Assembly: GCA_031549535.1 (NCBI GenBank)
Contig: JAVBPP010000069.1
Coordinates: 1-13,748 of the forward strand
Direction: 5' to 3'
Length of the DNA: 13,748 nucleotides
Origin: JAVBPP01 sp031549535
Lineage (GTDB): Bacteria > Bacillota > Clostridia > Oscillospirales > Acutalibacteraceae
The position numbers and the translations under genes are program-made. Positions 13,748-13,748 of the stretch are shown here, in pieces (within the stretch, counting starts at the first letter, position 1; every line of letters begins with the position of its first letter). Under the pieces are notes generated by a model. It was not told the origin of the DNA, made no database searches, and saw only the letters and a list, made by a program, of their open reading frames with translations.

Positions 13748-13748
13748 G

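Overview
The window looks like one metagenome-assembled contig from a Gram-positive gut-type Clostridia, most likely Oscillospirales (Ruminococcaceae-like). The reasons are Thr-rich linkers of the TTTTEP type on secreted proteins, sigma-A promoters and strong Shine-Dalgarno sites, a cohesin and a dockerin, and GC-rich intergenic hairpin repeats of the kind common in that group. The genus cannot be named from this sequence. The first 66 bases are not genomic: they read as a degraded Illumina P7/TruSeq adapter. The right edge ends in a 17-bp inverted repeat, so both contig ends probably mark assembly breaks.

Layout. 67-486: hairpin-rich intergenic repeats. 487-867 (+): small protein of the Anabaena sensory rhodopsin transducer (ASRT) family. 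1131-1940 (-): secreted lipoprotein of unknown function. 2115-3353 (-): membrane-embedded M28 zinc peptidase starting at TTG. 3458-4297 (+): membrane-anchored M15 D,D-carboxypeptidase (VanY-like), divergent from the M28 gene, with promoters whose -10 boxes overlap. 4294-8004 (-): a tight four-gene cluster, read right to left as a membrane-anchored cohesin/cadherin-like scaffold, release factor 2 (prfB), a cyclase-family hydrolase, and a polyprenyl-phosphate sugar-1-P transferase. 8320-13533 (+): a 1737-residue secreted protein with about 16 InlB-B-like repeats, two Ig-like domains and a C-terminal type I dockerin, followed by a strong terminator.

How the genes fit together. The most interesting unit is the divergent pair at 6661-13533. 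One gene encodes a cohesin on a membrane stalk; the other encodes a very large adhesin-like protein that has no visible anchor except a dockerin. The simplest reading is that the dockerin plugs into the neighbour's cohesin, giving a two-part, non-enzymatic, cellulosome-style surface display. The scaffold gene also leads the transcript carrying the essential gene prfB, from a promoter with perfect -35 and -10 boxes and 17-bp spacing. A tandem 9-bp repeat lies just after the predicted start of that transcript. The other genes (M15 carboxypeptidase, M28 peptidase, sugar transferase, lipoprotein) also act at the cell envelope. All functions are read from sequence motifs; no search was run.
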